Positions 1 through 14,008 of a stretch of DNA of 64,000 bases are shown one piece after another. The DNA comes from Phoenix dactylifera. Taxonomy: Eukaryota; Streptophyta; Magnoliopsida; Arecales; Arecaceae. Location of the stretch: assembly GCF_009389715.1 (NCBI RefSeq), contig NC_052395.1, forward strand, positions 6,038,812 to 6,102,811, read 5' to 3'. Below the pieces are notes generated by a model that saw only the letters and a list, made by a program, of their open reading frames with translations, was not told the DNA's origin and did no database searches. Made by a program: the position numbers and the translations under genes. Position 1 is the stretch's first letter, and every line of letters begins with the position of its first letter.

Positions 1-144
1 AATCGCCGATAGGTGACAGAAATTAGATTTACTTTACGATACGAGCAGTTGTGTCCCAGGGTCTACCATTGTGTTTGTTCTCGTGCCGAAGCCGAAGAAC
101 GTTTTCCAAGCTCTGGACTACATCGAGGAAGAGCTCGTGGAGAG

Positions 145-3100
145 ATGGGCGTGGACTGGGCGGCGATGGAGATGGTCTTCTCGCTGGAATTCTGGCGGAT
201 GGCCGTTGTTTGGACCCTCTCGCTCCTCTTCTCCTACTTCCAACTCCTCCGCCTGTCCCCGTCCTTCCCTCGCCGCCGCTTCACCCCTGAGCCGGCCTCC
301 AAGGTCAAGCGCCCCATATGCGTCGTAACCGGCGTAAGGCCTTCCCTCCCCACTTCAGCTCTTTTCCTCGCTGTCTTCGAACGAAAGAGAAGTGCTTTGA
401 GTCGAATCGAATCTTGATTTGAGTTTATTTTGATCTTCGTCGGCTTTGCAGGCGACGTCGGGATTGGGCGCGGCCGCGGCGAAAGCCCTAGCCGGCGAAG
501 GCTATCACGTTGTTCTAGGTAAGGATCTTGGAAATTTTTTCTCCTTCATGCATTTTCGCGGACAGTTGGAGTGCAAGTGGTTTCCTGTAGTGTTTGAGCT
601 TTAGCGTATTTATTTACTCTTCCTGTGCTGAAAATTTATGCAGTACTTATGATGATGAAGCCTTGAATTTGCATCTAATCGAAACCAGTCGATTGTATAT
701 TCACTTTTAGTTCTTGTATATTTACTCTGTCTGTTGGCTTGAGTCAAATTGAGTGAACAAGCTGCAATTTACTTTTGATACAATTCCTGACTATCAGAAA
801 TTTTTAATGCTAGGAATGATGCCTTTAGTGATATTTTTATCAACCTATATTGCACGATTTTGATGCATGGTCCAAACTTTGTGGCTTTGTACATTGTTTT
901 GCAATATTCTTACATAATCAAATGGACAATTATACAGCTGAATGACCTTTTCACAATATGACATCAGAATGAATTTTTAGCATCCTTTAAGTTGCTTGCT
1001 TGGAAAGAGAAAGATGTCTGTTCATGTATTTGCATGTCACTAATAACGAGCCAAAGAGTTGGAAATAAGTTTCTTAAAGAATAGCTTGTTTTGTCATATT
1101 AAAGGTATGTGGAAGTTCTGATTAGGTATGTAGAAAGACCTGAATTCTATCTTGAAGATGAAGCGTTTATTTTAAATCTGTGGCAAACCCTGCTGAAATA
1201 ATTAAAAGATTCTTATCAGGTAGAGTGCTTTCTTTGTCAGCTTCAGTGCTTCTTAGAAATGCTATCATTGTTTGTGCTTAGAAGTTAGCAGAATCTTCTA
1301 TAGTCAGCAGAGTCTCTTTCACTTCTTTACTTATTATCTTTGTTTAGAACACTGGTTTTGCCGTAAGTTTTTCTGTAATTCCACCATGCCTTGATGGAAA
1401 TATAGCATGAAAATACTATGTGGTCTCCAACCAATTGATTTTGATTCTCAATCCTGGGTAGATCTAGTTGGTCTTCTTTTCGCCTTAATTTCTAAGCTCT
1501 CATACTAAAAATTTGTTTACGAGAATAAGAAATTTTTTATCTCCTTTCGAAGTGCATGTTTTATACCTATGATTTAACTAAAGTTTTTCATCTGCCAGCT
1601 GGGCGTTGCCCTCAACTTCTATCTAAGGTACTACTTGGAGTTAGAGCATCCGCCTTTTGTAATTCAATGCCCATCCTTGTTTTTTATTGTTTCTTCAAAT
1701 GTCTTCAAATGTTGAACAGATCATTGAAGAGATCAAGCAGCAACATGGAGATGCCCATCTAAATGCATTTCAGGTTGACTTGTCATCCATTCATTCCATT
1801 ATGAAGTTTGAAAGTTCTTTAAAGCAGTGGCTTTTGGATTCCTATCTGCATCCTTCAATACAACTCCTGATAAATAATGCTGGAATGTTAGCAAAATCAC
1901 TTCGAGTTACTGCTGATGGATTTGACCAGTAATCCCTCAGTTCCCTTTTGAAGATGCTTTTTACCATGATGTCATATAATAAATCATACTATTGTCGTGT
2001 CTTCATCCATGCAAATTCTTTAGATTTTCCTTTATTTGATTTAGAATATTTTCATGTAAGTCAAACATTTCATCTGCAAGAATAATTCTTAACTTATTCA
2101 GCAAAAAGAAATGTAGAACTAGCTATAATATTGCCAATTAATGTTGGAAGCTAGACTTATCCCATTTTTTCTGGTCAACAGAGAAGAATAAATAGAAGTT
2201 CATTCGAGTGCAAGCCCTTAAATTAGTCACCTCGGCTTGCTGAATGATGTACTCACCGCTAGTTATGTCCATGCGTGTTAGCTGTTCATTATAATTCCCG
2301 TAATAAGAAAAATTAGAGACTTTTTTTCCAATTATTTATGTGAGTTTCCATCTTAACATTTTTGAGCCCAGCAAACAGCATCAATAGCCTATAGATTTGA
2401 AAGTAACCGAGCAGCTTGCGAGATAACAGCAGTGTGATAGGACAATCTTTAAATCCAAGAATCATGTGCTGCTTTCCTGTTTGCATTTCAGGATGTTGGA
2501 GACAAACTACATTGGAGCATTTGCTTTGACCAATCTTCTTATGCCACTACTCAAGAGCAGCCCTGTGCCCTCTCGGATAGTTAATGTGACATCTTTTACA
2601 CATCGATGTGGTGAGCAAAAATTTAAATCATTAAATATGCAGTTAAACAAAATATGTCCTTCTCCTGAAAATTTATTTGTTTGCATGATTGTAACAGAAT
2701 ATGGTAAATATGAATCCTTATTATAGGCTGAAGCTTCTTATTTTTGTAGCCAATAATATGATTTTAAGTCTTCTACTCACCCTTTCAATCATTTGAAACC
2801 TTGTTCATATTTTTGTTGGCTTCTCTTTTATTTTTCCTTTTTCTTGTGTGTTTTCTGTTGCATGTGTGTTTTTCTTTTTCGCACGGGAGGGGTTGGGATT
2901 GCATAGTTACTGGTGTTGTATTTTTTTGACTGAAATAGTTATTGGTGCTGTATTGACATATAAATTGGAACCCCTTATTGCTTTTCGGGTTCCTATCCAA
3001 TGGAATGACAAACAGTGATCAGAGTCCAAAATTAAAGCTCTGCAACTGCATAGCAGTATTAAATACTAACTGCTGCATTTCTGTTTTCCATTCGTAGCAT

Positions 3101-4298
3101 CTGATGTTGGTGTTGATAAGGAAACACTGGCTAGGAAAAATCTCTGTTGCTTGTCAACCTCAAAAAGGTATCCTTTGGCTGCTACTTATGAGTATTCAAA
3201 ACGTAAGTTTGTTCTTGTAGAAAGAGAAGTCAATTGGAGAAAAAAGGAGTCAAATTTAAATATTTTCTTGTTTCTAACCAATATTTATACATTTAACAGT
3301 GTGCTTACTGTTATTCTCATATGAGCTACATCGGCAGCTTTGCGTGATGGATCCAACTTCTACCGTCTCTGTCATGTATGTATCTGTAAAGTTTGAAAGA
3401 AATGTTGATATTTTCTTTTTTGTGTAGCTATCTCTTGAAATGATTAAAATGCATGTACGTGTGCAAGTGTAGCTTAGGTTAGTGAATTGGGTAAACCTAG
3501 AAAAGGCACTCATATCATACTTAAAACACTTCTATCATACACCAAACTTATTCTGTTTATATAGTTTTCAAACTTACACTAGCTCACTAAACGATTTCTC
3601 ATTCATGTTGCCCTTCTGAGTGAAACCATCATTAGAACAAGGATCCACGAGGGCTCTCAGGTTGTTGCTTAGTATGACAAAAGGCTAACATAATATCTAA
3701 TTTTGTAGCAAGTGCGCAACTATGCTGCAGTAAATAGTGGAGAATATTAATTTTATTGCAACATCAGAGCTATGAATATCACATCATATTTTGATATGTA
3801 GAGTGTTACAACATATACTGTCCTGACTACTGTTTTAGTGAAGATAACAAGTTGTGTTCAAATATTTTAGCCCTGCAGATCCTGGAGTAGTAGAAACCAA
3901 CATCATGCGGGAACTTCCTCCATGTCTCTCCCAACTAGCTTTTATGGTTCTTAGATTCCTGCATCTTTTGCAATCTCCTGAATGTGGAGTTGGCTCTATT
4001 CTTGATGCAGCCTTGGCACCACCTGTAAGCTTTCTTCATTTGATTTATCTGCTTCCAGTAATTCAATGCTATTTCAGTATCACAGAAAATGTGGCAAGTG
4101 CTTATGGTGTCGTCTTTTTTTTTTTTTCCTCTGTTGTCTCAGGAGGCTTCAGGGAAGTATTTCTTTGGCGGGAAGGGCAGGACAATCAAGTCCTCTTCGC
4201 TTTCCTACGATGCGAGACTTGCAGAGAGACTGTGGTCAGCTTCTTTAATGCTGCTTCAAGAAGCAAAATGCCGAGTGCCTGAATCAGCAAACACTTGA
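145..4298 (+). CDS. Membrane-anchored short-chain dehydrogenase/reductase (SDR), DHRSX/retinol-dehydrogenase-like
   Basis: Nine exons with GT-AG borders and matching phases: 145-333, 452-518, 1599-1627, 1720-1928, 2492-2610, 3098-3202, 3300-3375, 3871-4024, 4143-4298; 367 aa. The hydrophobic stretch at residues 16-36 should anchor the protein in a membrane. The Rossmann NAD(P)-binding motif TGATSGLG is at residues 62-69, NNAG at 147-150, the likely catalytic Ser in VTSFTH at 199, and the catalytic YEYSK (Tyr235, Lys239) follows. ADPGVVETNI is the usual SDR segment after the active site. All key residues are present, so it should be an active oxidoreductase. The closest family I recognise is the plant relatives of animal DHRSX. 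Substrate is not readable from sequence; retinoid-like or polyprenoid alcohol/aldehyde is inference. A start at the second Met (residue 8) is possible. Exon 3 is only 29 nt, so gene predictors may miss it. Confidence 0.88.
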
Positions 4299-5720
4299 TG
4301 AAATTTACGGACATTCAGGTTTTCATGGAGGATGCTTCTAATCATGTAGTCAAATCAACCACAATATCGTGTGTTCATGGCTTTAGTTTCTAAGTGTCGA
4401 ATGAACGCTTATATGGGTGTTCATAATAAGCATTCATCATATTCCTTTCTCCCTCTCTCTTTTGTCATGATCAACAATGCAGAAGGCAAGGCATGTTCTG
4501 TTACCGCATTTCACCACTCAAATCACATTGGAGAGCTTATCTTGGATAATCTAGAAATTTCAAAAGCTAATAACTTATATTTTGAAATAAGCTTGGTTCC
4601 AAAGTTTATCATATTTGTTGGTAGTCAAGGGACCAATGCAGGCACCTTTGGAAATCTAGCAAGTGAGACCCAGGCTTGGCCTCTCTCTAATAAAAGACTT
4701 GCCAGATGAAACCCATAAGCAGTCCCTTATCCAAAAAGTACAACAAAAAAAGAAGAAAAAAAGCAAGCAACTACTCGGAACGAGTTTGTTCTTTGTTTAA
4801 GAGAAAGTTAGGCCCGAGACCTAATAACTTCAACTTTTGGCATAAAATTAAAATTATTGCTAATTTCGGGTTGAGAACACAGTATATGTCTGAATTAAGA
4901 AGTTAATACAAACAGGTTAAGAGCGTTAAATAATGGGTTTGTTATTATTAATGCATGTAGCAAGCAGGTTTTACGTGGTAAGTCCGCAATTTGCATGGAT
5001 ACATCTGCCGGTTATCGGCATTTAAGGGTTAAAGAATACCTAGAAAGGCTATTTCCGAGCACAGAAACTGACCGGAAGAACATGTGCAGGCCAGTCATTC
5101 GATCCACATTATTATGCTAACCCCCCCCAAAAAAAGGTTAGATATTATTAAATTACTTAACGAATTACAAGACAATCTCCAAAGAGAACTTCACTGAGCT
5201 CTGATCATTATGAAGGAAAGGATGAGATGCAACTATCGATCCTTTCTGCTCATCAACTGGAGGACACAACTTTGAAATTTTATGGAACAGAAAGGGAAAC
5301 ACACAGTACATCATGTATTGCGAAAGTAATAGAAGAACTAAAATTTGCTCGCAAATTTTTAAATGAATTGATTATGTTTAATTAATTTGGACATCGAGTT
5401 CCTCCACCACTTCGTCTGTGCATCTGTGGGAAAAATAAAGAAAGAAGAGATCAGCTACTGTAAGATGTGCCAACAAGGAGTTGAAGATTATCATAAGTTG
5501 ACTAGGTAACTAAAAAAATAATCATATTCTGGAGCAAATGGAGGGGAACATCTTAGGTATAAGGATATTCTCTAAGGTTGTGAGTTGAGATTGGCCTAAA
5601 AATCAAGTAGAGGCCAGACTTAAAAATATCAGCAGCCCAAGCTGCAAAATAACGAGGAGGATAAGAAGAAACATATTGCTACTGGTTCTCACCTGATTGC
5701 TAAAGAAAAATTGTCCATCA
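4299..5720. other. Convergent intergenic region between SDR and YebC genes
   Basis: The two flanking genes point at each other, so this stretch should hold both 3' UTRs. Short open frames occur at 4371-4906 but have no recognisable domain, and I see no splice signals joining them to a gene. It is AT-rich with A-runs near 4740 and a C/A run at 5120-5136. No mobile element was recognised. Confidence 0.5.
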
Positions 5721-8700
5721 TCACTTTTGATCTGAATAAACAGCATCAACATCATCAAGTTCAAGTAACTTGGACATCAGTTCCTTGTTTAACTCCATCG
5801 CTTCATCATCTACCTGTCAAATCACAGGGCACAAGGAGCTTCAGGTGGAAAATTGGATCTCAAAAAGATTTGATCGGATTACTTTTAGGGAGAAAAATAA
5901 GGAAAGTTGAAATTTATCCACATAATAAAGTATACATAGAAGACATTTACATGATATGCAGTGTATCAATGTGAACTTTCAGAGTATTATGACTGCTTAA
6001 CTTCCTTGATGTGATGCTACTGGCCACTCTGCATACATCTAGCAGCATGGCAGGTTATATGTGGCACATGAATTCAGGTCATTTACACATGTACCATATG
6101 ACTTAACAGTGGTAACAAGAAGTCAACAACAATTTACAGAACCAAATCTGAAAGAATAAAATAATAAGCCTGCTAAAGATGCCTAGAGCAAAAGTTCAAG
6201 TGCGAATAAGGTTTACATGCGCCAGCCAAGCCAAAAGTGAAGATATTGAAGGCAACTTAAAAAATGGAAAACCACAGGATACAAATGAGAATAGCATACC
6301 TCAATGGGGTTCAGTGGCAGTAGTTCAAAACCATTGTCTGGTTCATATACTATTCCTTCATCTCGTAGTTTTGATAGTATGGTGGAGTAGTTTTCAGCTT
6401 CAGTAACGATCTTATAATAGCTAAAAAAAAAAGAATTACTTTTCAGAACACTTGCCGAAGTAGTTTGATGTATCAAATGATTTTACTACTATTAGATACC
6501 AAATAAAGTTAACAATGTCCCAGTCTAAATATAAAAGGATGACGCAATATGGTACTTTAATTTGCAAGAAGCAATTGCTGAAGACATACATTGTAACTGA
6601 GCATACTACTGTAATATAAAAACCCATTTAGTGCATGCCGCTATGAGTATTTTACAATCTATTATCATACCAGCTAAAAGGATGCCAGATGCCTCATATA
6701 AGCATCGTACATTAGTCTCAATGTCTTTTATATGTTGTCAGAGACTCTCGTAAGAACAAGACTGATAAGTTTCCAACAATGACACTGCATGTCAGAAGTC
6801 AGATCACAAGTTTTGCTTCCTCTTCTGGCACTAGTTAGCTGATACAACTTATAAGTGGGAGTAATCTGCAAACAGCAATATCCATCATTGCATGGTAATC
6901 TCAACTCTCTCACGTTCATCAATTTGATTCATAACAATGAAAAAGATCATCAAATATCAACATCACAGGGTTGATACTTGATAACCTTCTGGAGGCAGCA
7001 CTCCTTTCAAACAATGGCGTGGATGGCTGAGAAAACTGGTGCATCCACTTACATTCTTTAGAACACAGTAGCACTTATGTTAGTTCTCTTGGACTCGTAC
7101 ATTTCTTTATCAAGGCTTGCTGATAGGCTGAAAATATAATCTAACAGGATAACAATGTGAAATTTTACTTCTGACTGAGGATATTGTTGTGTTGCTGTGA
7201 AGTCCTAGACTTCTGTAACTTCCTTTAATATCATTATCTGGCCCTTGGTTTTATATCCATCGTGAACATTTTTTACTGTTAGATCACTTTGGATAACAAT
7301 ATGTTACACCAGACTGGCAAAAGATAACTATATAACAGGAAAAAAAGTCCTAAAAATAGAACATCATTTGACTAAATTTTGCGCAGAAAATTACCTTTCT
7401 GCACTATCTTCCTCTGAGTCATTATCATAAATTGTTGGCTCAATAACATCTTCAGCACCAGCATCTAAGGCAACAGCAAGCAGCTGATCTTTATCAGCAT
7501 CAGTTGCCTTTATATTCACAACCCGGGCACGCCTAAACTTGAATAAAATAGACCCTGGATCAGCCAGCTTAGCTCCACAGTCCTTCACGACTCCTCTGAC
7601 AGCAGCCACTGATCTGGTTATTTTATCAGTCAGAACTTCAACTACCATACCAACCCCGCCAAAACCATACACCTGAGTCATTGTGTCTAGCATGAATTCC
7701 AAATGCAAAATCAAATTTTCAACCCATAAAACTGCACTGCCAAGCCTACCTCATAGAATTTCTCAATATAAGTCTCCTGTCCCTTTTCAGATGCTTTTTT
7801 GATGTTGCGCTCCACAATTTCCTTGGGTACATCAAGCTCTCTAGCTTTCTCCAGTATGACAGCTAAAATTGTGTTTGATGATGGATTTGGGCCTCCTTTC
7901 TTCACGCTGTATGATTTAATCATAAAAAACAGCACATTGATGCCAGAATGATTTCACAAAGATGAGATGGTACAGAATAGGGAAAAAAAGATTCATTGTT
8001 GTACAATTTACACTTGAATGACACGCCACAGGTACACAAGAATCGGAACATTGAGCAGGAAGCAACATGGGTCATGTAACATCTGATGAAACATTCATTT
8101 AACATTGTGAAACATATCATGAAATCAGTGCCATAGCCCTCATTGGAGTCACCACCAACTGGTTTGTCATGCAGAAAATAAAATCATTTATGGCTTGAGT
8201 ACAAGTGAGTTCAACATTCTTCAGAGTTCAGTCCCAAAATCTATTGTCACATTACAAATACTAGACAAGGAAGAATAACTATTAGAAGTTTAACAAAAAT
8301 CAACGAGAATTTGAGATGTCATGAACAAATCTTGTTGTTGTCTAACATCTAAGGAATACTCAAAGAATAAAGTCGAAATCAAGTACCAGGTACAAATGTC
8401 AAATATGCCTCTTGGTCATCAATCAAATTATCACCTATATGCCATAAGGAGTCTGTATCATGAGCTGGCATCTATAGTAATCTTTTATTAAATAGAAAGT
8501 TACCTAATTGACATATTAATCATATCAAGTTACACTTTAATCTGCTGCAGCAGAGACATCATCTGCCACTTTTGCATGTATTGTATTCAAAATATCCAGG
8601 AGCACAAGCATGGTTGTTAACTTGGATCCTCCAATGAGTCAAATTCTACACCAAAATGTAACCTACAAATGGAAAAAGAAAAATTAGGGTGCCAAGAAAG

Positions 8701-10667
8701 TTCAATTTATTTTTCTTTTAGCATAAGACTTAAATGGTCAGAGAATATTCCATCCAGTGAGAAAAGAATATCAGGTTGTAGAAATCTTCACTTGAAGAAA
8801 GTATTTTGAGATAGTAGGTGGTTTATGATATCCCCACTTTTTACAGAACATGGTTCATTTATCTGCTTTTTCTTTAATATATACTATGTTTTCCCCTTCC
8901 ACTTTTCAACTCTACCCCCAAACTTGCAAAGCTAATTTTCAGCTGCAAAAGAAATATTATGGTGCATGAAACAATGTTTCAGTTCTTTGATGTATAATTT
9001 GCACCTTGAAGATGAATGCAGTCTCCTAAGTCCTAACCTTAACATTTTGTTCTTTCTTTCTTGTGTAGATTCTTTCCTAACTCATGGAAAGCTTGGAAGA
9101 CTGCTTCTCAGTTGCATGACCACAAACCATGGGTTTAATAAGGTCGATTTCTCTTCAGTTACTTTCCCCTATGGGTTTCTTGATGAGCTTCTCTCTTGCC
9201 CATGGCTACCATGAAATAAATTCTGCACCAACTTAATGAAAATTGCATTTTGTTGAACTCGGTTATTAAAAAGTTCTCATGTACGATTGATCTTTTAATC
9301 CATAATGCGGACTTCGTATCAGTGCAATAAGAACTGCATTTAACTCTGCAGTTCAAAAAAGGTACTCTTGTTCACTATACTGGCAGATTCATACCTAATA
9401 ACTTATGGGACTCCTACAGGCAATGCTTTTAAAATATTCCATGCCAGGATGTATGACAAATATAATCTGTGCTGTCGATAAGGGCATTCTACTAAATTTA
9501 TAGTTGCATACAATACCCAGATAAAACTATAATTGGTTCTAAGGATCACTAATGATCATCAACAATTTATCTCAAACTTTATAAGCTTTATGAACTTACG
9601 CAGCAACAATTTCTTTTCCAATTTTTCCATTGCGTTTCATCTTCTTCAAATTCTGAGCATCCTGCATGCAAGTCACACTCAAAGATATGAGCAAATAAAG
9701 TTCCCAGAAAGGATTCTGTGATCACATCAAAAGGTATCATTACCTTAGTCAAAACTTGGCTAGAAATACCACGCAAGGAGGCAATAAACAGCGAACAGCG
9801 TGTCAAAACACACATGTTTGACAATAAACAAATATATAAAGCATAACTAAGAACATCTAAGTATGGAACAGACATAACAAATTGCCAAAATCCACTATGA
9901 TAGTTGTGATATTTCACATCAACAACTTGAGTGAATTTTCTTTCAACACTTCCGAGAATTAGATAGAAAATACATCATCCCTTGGTCAGGAACATAGCTC
10001 ACAGCAGCTTCCTTTGATAAACATACAACTCAAACAGAATTTTCGGTTGCTATTGATGCGTACATGAAATTTTTTTTGAAGCAACTGCCAGCGAAACCAC
10101 ATGAAAATTAATCTCTACAAGTACTTTCGACAACAAGTTTTCATGTTTAATGCGGTAAGTTTATCGGTAATACGTAATATACTCGGACATTAAGATGAAC
10201 AGATCTTATTACTGCACGGAGGCGAATGAATTGACCTAAGCTACCTCTACTTCTATCTACATTTGCATCAAGTGAAGCAATTCAATAATTAAAACAACAA
10301 TCCACGAACTCCGAGAAAAGGGCGAAAAAGCTCGCACCTTTCTTCCAGCGATCTTGGAAGAACGCCGTCCCATACATACAGGAGGAGATGTCCATATCCT
10401 TCTAAATCTCAGGACGTCACTCACCGTTTCTTTCTTCTCGAATAAACCAAACCCTGACAAAGAGAGAGAGAGGTGGAACAAGGAACACAAAAGCAACTGC
10501 GCTTAAGAATTTTATTCTAGGAAGGGGAAAGGGAACCAAAATGGTTTAGTGGGAGACGTACTCTGGAGTGTTGAGGGGTTCTTGAGGGACGAGAGGGAGG
10601 AGGAGAAGCCACGGGAGAGTGAGACCCTGCGGAGAAATGCTCCTAAAGTCCTCGCGGTGGAAGCCAT
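5721..10667 (-). CDS. YebC/PmpR (TACO1)-family organelle protein
   Basis: Seven exons on the minus strand, in transcript order: 10667-10562, 10453-10338, 9661-9600, 7906-7750, 7672-7395, 6420-6300, 5813-5721; phases agree throughout; 310 aa. The first ~65 residues are rich in Ser, Arg and Leu with few acids, as in a mitochondrial or plastid targeting peptide. The YebC core begins at MGRRSSKIAGRK and continues through VKKGGPNPSSN, the glycine-rich YGFGGVGMVVEVLTDK, DAGAEDV and an acidic end, VDDEAMELNKELMSKLLELD. Length and motif order match plant members. Bacterial and mitochondrial relatives (YebC, TACO1) help ribosomes translate difficult stretches; a role in organelle translation is therefore inferred. 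An upstream in-frame Met exists, so the start at 10667 is the best guess from the targeting-peptide pattern. The last two introns are long (1.0-1.7 kb). Confidence 0.9.
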
Positions 10668-13600
10668 CCCGGTCTCCTCCCGCTCGGTGAATATAGTTAT
10701 GGTGTTCGATGAAATGCCCCGCCCAGGCACCGTGGCTGGGTTCGGGCTCGAGAATTTAGACCGGGCAAAGCCGTAAAGCGTCCCCGGCGCCGTCTTGAAG
10801 TTGGACCTAAATAAGTCGCTGGTGCAGCGCATTCGTGGATCTACGGAAGGAATAAATAGGTCCCGCATAATGCTTCAGACACACATCTTAAAGCTTGCTT
10901 TCCATGCGTTGTATAAATACTCCTAAATTTAAATAATATCTGGTTTTGGTCATCGTCTCTTCAAACTTAGTAAATACATTCAGTTCTTTTCACCATATAT
11001 GAACATTTAATTAGTTTAAATAACAAATAGAAATTGGTATCTTTATAATGTATATAAACATTAAATCTAAACTTACCTTAATTTTCAAAATAGTAACAAC
11101 TTTTTTTATCTGTCTGATTGCACCCTATATGTTAAAATTTTCCATCTCTTTTTTTTTATTATATTGAAACGGATATATCACATGTAGCGGGTACGAATAT
11201 ATCCAAAAAATTAAAAGATAACAAATTTCAGAATGCACCGGAAAGTCTCCTCTCTCTCAGCCATAAGAAATCCCCAGAGTGGTTAGCCACATAAGAAGCT
11301 ACCTAATCTGCTGTCCTATCTCCTTTCCACTCATCCGGCCATTTTCCTTAATTAGCAGTTTTAAATATATGTCTCACTTTTTCTCATTTTAAAAAAAATT
11401 CATAGAGCCCAAAAAAAGCTCTCAATTAATTAAAACTACAGTATTGCAAGCAAGACCATGGGACAAATTTAGGGGATAGATTAACTGTTATGATAATATG
11501 GATGTTCAGCTAGATAAATCAGGAAGAGGCATTTTTCAAAATAAATTAAGATATAAAACCAAAAAGTTTGGCTGCTCTTTCATATTCGGCTCTTCTTCTG
11601 TTCTCTTTCTCCATGTTGAAATGTTTTCTTGTGTAAATCAAGCCTGAAACCTTTAATGGTGTCCCCCTTCCTCAAACTCCCTTTTAGCTCTTATTTCGAT
11701 CCCATAATCCTTCTTGCATCCGAGGAGAATGCTGGATCACCAAAATTGGCACCGTTGTCACGAACTCTGAGCATGATAGGCCTATCCTCATGGACCCCAC
11801 CTCCATGCAATCTCTCCCAAGCAACCATGCCATGCCGATCTATCTTGCCTTATCTTTCCTAATCTCTAAATTAGCCATATAATCAAGTATTATAATGTAG
11901 GGTGCTAGAATTCTTCATCTTTTTACACCTAAAATATTACAAGCATATTTTTCTTGTATTTCCAACTAAAATAATTTTTATTATCATCGTCATTTTTATC
12001 CTAGTGCTTTTGTTAGATGGGCTGCTGAAATAAACTTCTTATCCTTTTCACAATGCCACTTTGCAATTATATATAGACTATCCTCTCCAATTTTTTTTTT
12101 CCGATCGAATGCAAATTCATTTCTTCTTTTCTTTACTTTATGTTGATGTAGCTTCTTTGGTCCTTGCATCCAAATCCTATTGTTTCTCGTGTATTCTTTA
12201 GAAAATAGATTTTGTGTTCTCCTCCAAGGCATACCAAAGGAATTGACATCGCATCAATAACCATGCCCATTGGCTCAAACAGTAAGTATTCTTAATTCCT
12301 TCATTTTTTTTCTTTTATTAAATTTCATCCTATTTCTCTTTTCCCTTTTTATTATGATGAGGTCATCTATTTATCTTTTAATATATTTTTATTAAATCTA
12401 TTGTCATTGGAACCTGTCTTCCTAATTTTCTTTCAATATCTTATTATAGTATCTTTTTTATTTGATTAAACTTGTAAGAAGAATTTTCTTCTCTTTCTCA
12501 CTCAATTCTTTATCTTATGTTAACAACTCTTTTTCTGTCTTTCTCCGCAGCTTAATCCTTATTTTTATCATGCTATGTGCAGGAAGTGGTTTTATATTTC
12601 CCCTTTGTCGTTACAGCTAATTTCATTATATTCTGGTTTTTTTCTTTTTTCTTTATCGGATCTTGACTTATCCATTCAGCCTATTTAAGGTCTACTTAAA
12701 TTTAGACCTGATAAATATAGATATTAGACCTGTTAAATAATTAGATCGAATTATGATCTAATCCAGTCAACCTATTTAATATCTACTTAACATGTTTAAA
12801 ACCTGTCTGACCCATTTTGTGTTATTTAACTTAATCTGCTTAACCTATTTAACTTTTTTACATCTATTTAATCCGTTAAAAACTCACTTAATCTATTTAA
12901 CTTGTCTAACCTAATTTTATATATTTAGTAAAGGCTGGATTGGTTAAGATCCGGTCTACTTGTTTAATAAATAGATCTAATTTATATATAAATTTTTGAC
13001 TTATTAAATACGGGTTAATAAATTTTTAACCCAATTCGTATTGACATGACCCGTGTCTGATATGATCCAATCCAGATTGCCACCTTTAGCCAACATATGT
13101 GATTCTAAGCTCGTATTTCCTACGTAGTTGAGATAGCAATTTCTAATGTGTCAAGGCCGTATCATATATAGCTCTGAAACCCCTCTGATTTTTTATTTCT
13201 TCTTTGAATATAGTAATAAACTTGCTCCTCTTTTGAAAGAAAAGAGCTTTTCACATAATTTTCCTTACAAGCAAACATATCTTAAGCTAATTTCAAAGAG
13301 TGATAGTTAATTGTTCGAACTTTGAATAGGTGACCTCGTTGTAGAAAGATCATGGGATTCTATTTATATTAATTGAACTGTAGGAATTTGGTTTAAAGTT
13401 CATGTTAATAGAAGAAGATCCTAATAAAAATCTTGTAACTCCCATGTAAGAGCCGTTAGGCAGGCCCGAAACCTCATCCCAGTCAACTACCACCGGATGT
13501 AACGAGACAACGCGGGTCCCACTGATGCTACGCTCCGCCCAACCCCTCTCTGGTACACCCCAGAACCCTTTTACGTCAACCAACCCCATCGAAACGACAA

Positions 13601-13771
13601 AAAACTTAAGCCCGCATTCCCGTCGAGAAAAGAGTTTAGATCCGACACTTCGAAACATTTCCCCGCTCGCTAGAATTCCTGAGGACCACCACAACCAACG
13701 CAAAATAGAAATAGTACACGTGGCAAATCGGAACCAATGACCGCCTCCATCCGACCGTCCGCAGTGCGCCC
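10668..13771. other. Divergent intergenic region between YebC and HSP101 genes
   Basis: About 3.1 kb lies between the divergently oriented YebC and HSP101 genes, so promoters sit at both ends. The middle is AT-rich. The only structure I recognise is a degenerate dispersed repeat at about 12665-13085 (separate entry). Open frames at 11629-11862 and 11996-12232 have no recognisable content. Confidence 0.5.
12665..13085 (+). repeat. Degenerate dispersed repeat related to the hAT MITE at 41251
   Basis: This stretch is built from reiterated words such as acctatttaa, tctacttaa and gacctgttaaat, and ends in gatccaatccagattgccacc. The word usage and the terminal ttgccacc match the element at 41251-41763, whose intact end is ttgccacccct. 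No matching left terminus is seen, so this copy looks truncated. No coding content. Confidence 0.45.
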
Positions 13772-13806
13772 AGAACTCTCCAGCTCTCTCTAGCACCTTC
13801 CAGTGT
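13772..13806 (+). promoter_or_regulatory. Degenerate heat-shock-element array of HSP101
   Basis: Seven consecutive 5-bp units alternate between the two HSE half-sites, nGAAn and nTTCn, often relaxed to the most conserved base: agaac, tctcc, agctc, tctct, agcac, cttcc, agtgt. G is at position 2 of every odd unit and C at position 4 of every even unit. The array lies about 50 bp upstream of the TATA box and 200 bp before the HSP101 start codon, a normal position for heat-shock-factor binding. Only units 1 and 6 are perfect half-sites, so strength is uncertain. Confidence 0.5.
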
Positions 13807-13856
13807 CCCCGCGGTCCCTCCCCTTGTGGACGCATGGCGATTCCTCTCCCCTCCTC

Positions 13857-13864
13857 TTTATATT
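13857..13864 (+). promoter_or_regulatory. TATA box of HSP101
   Basis: The sequence tttatatt lies about 145 bp before the start codon in an otherwise C-rich promoter. This places transcription start near 13890 with a leader of about 120 nt. Assignment is by position and context only. Confidence 0.5.
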
Positions 13865-14008
13865 CCCGCCTCACTCCCCTTATGCCGCCACACAGAACCG
13901 AAGAAGAAGAAATAACATACCGCTATCTCTATTCCTGACCCAATCCCAGAATAAATAAAATTATCCCTCATAGTTCTTTGTTCTTTCTTTTTGTGATACG
14001 GCGGAGCC

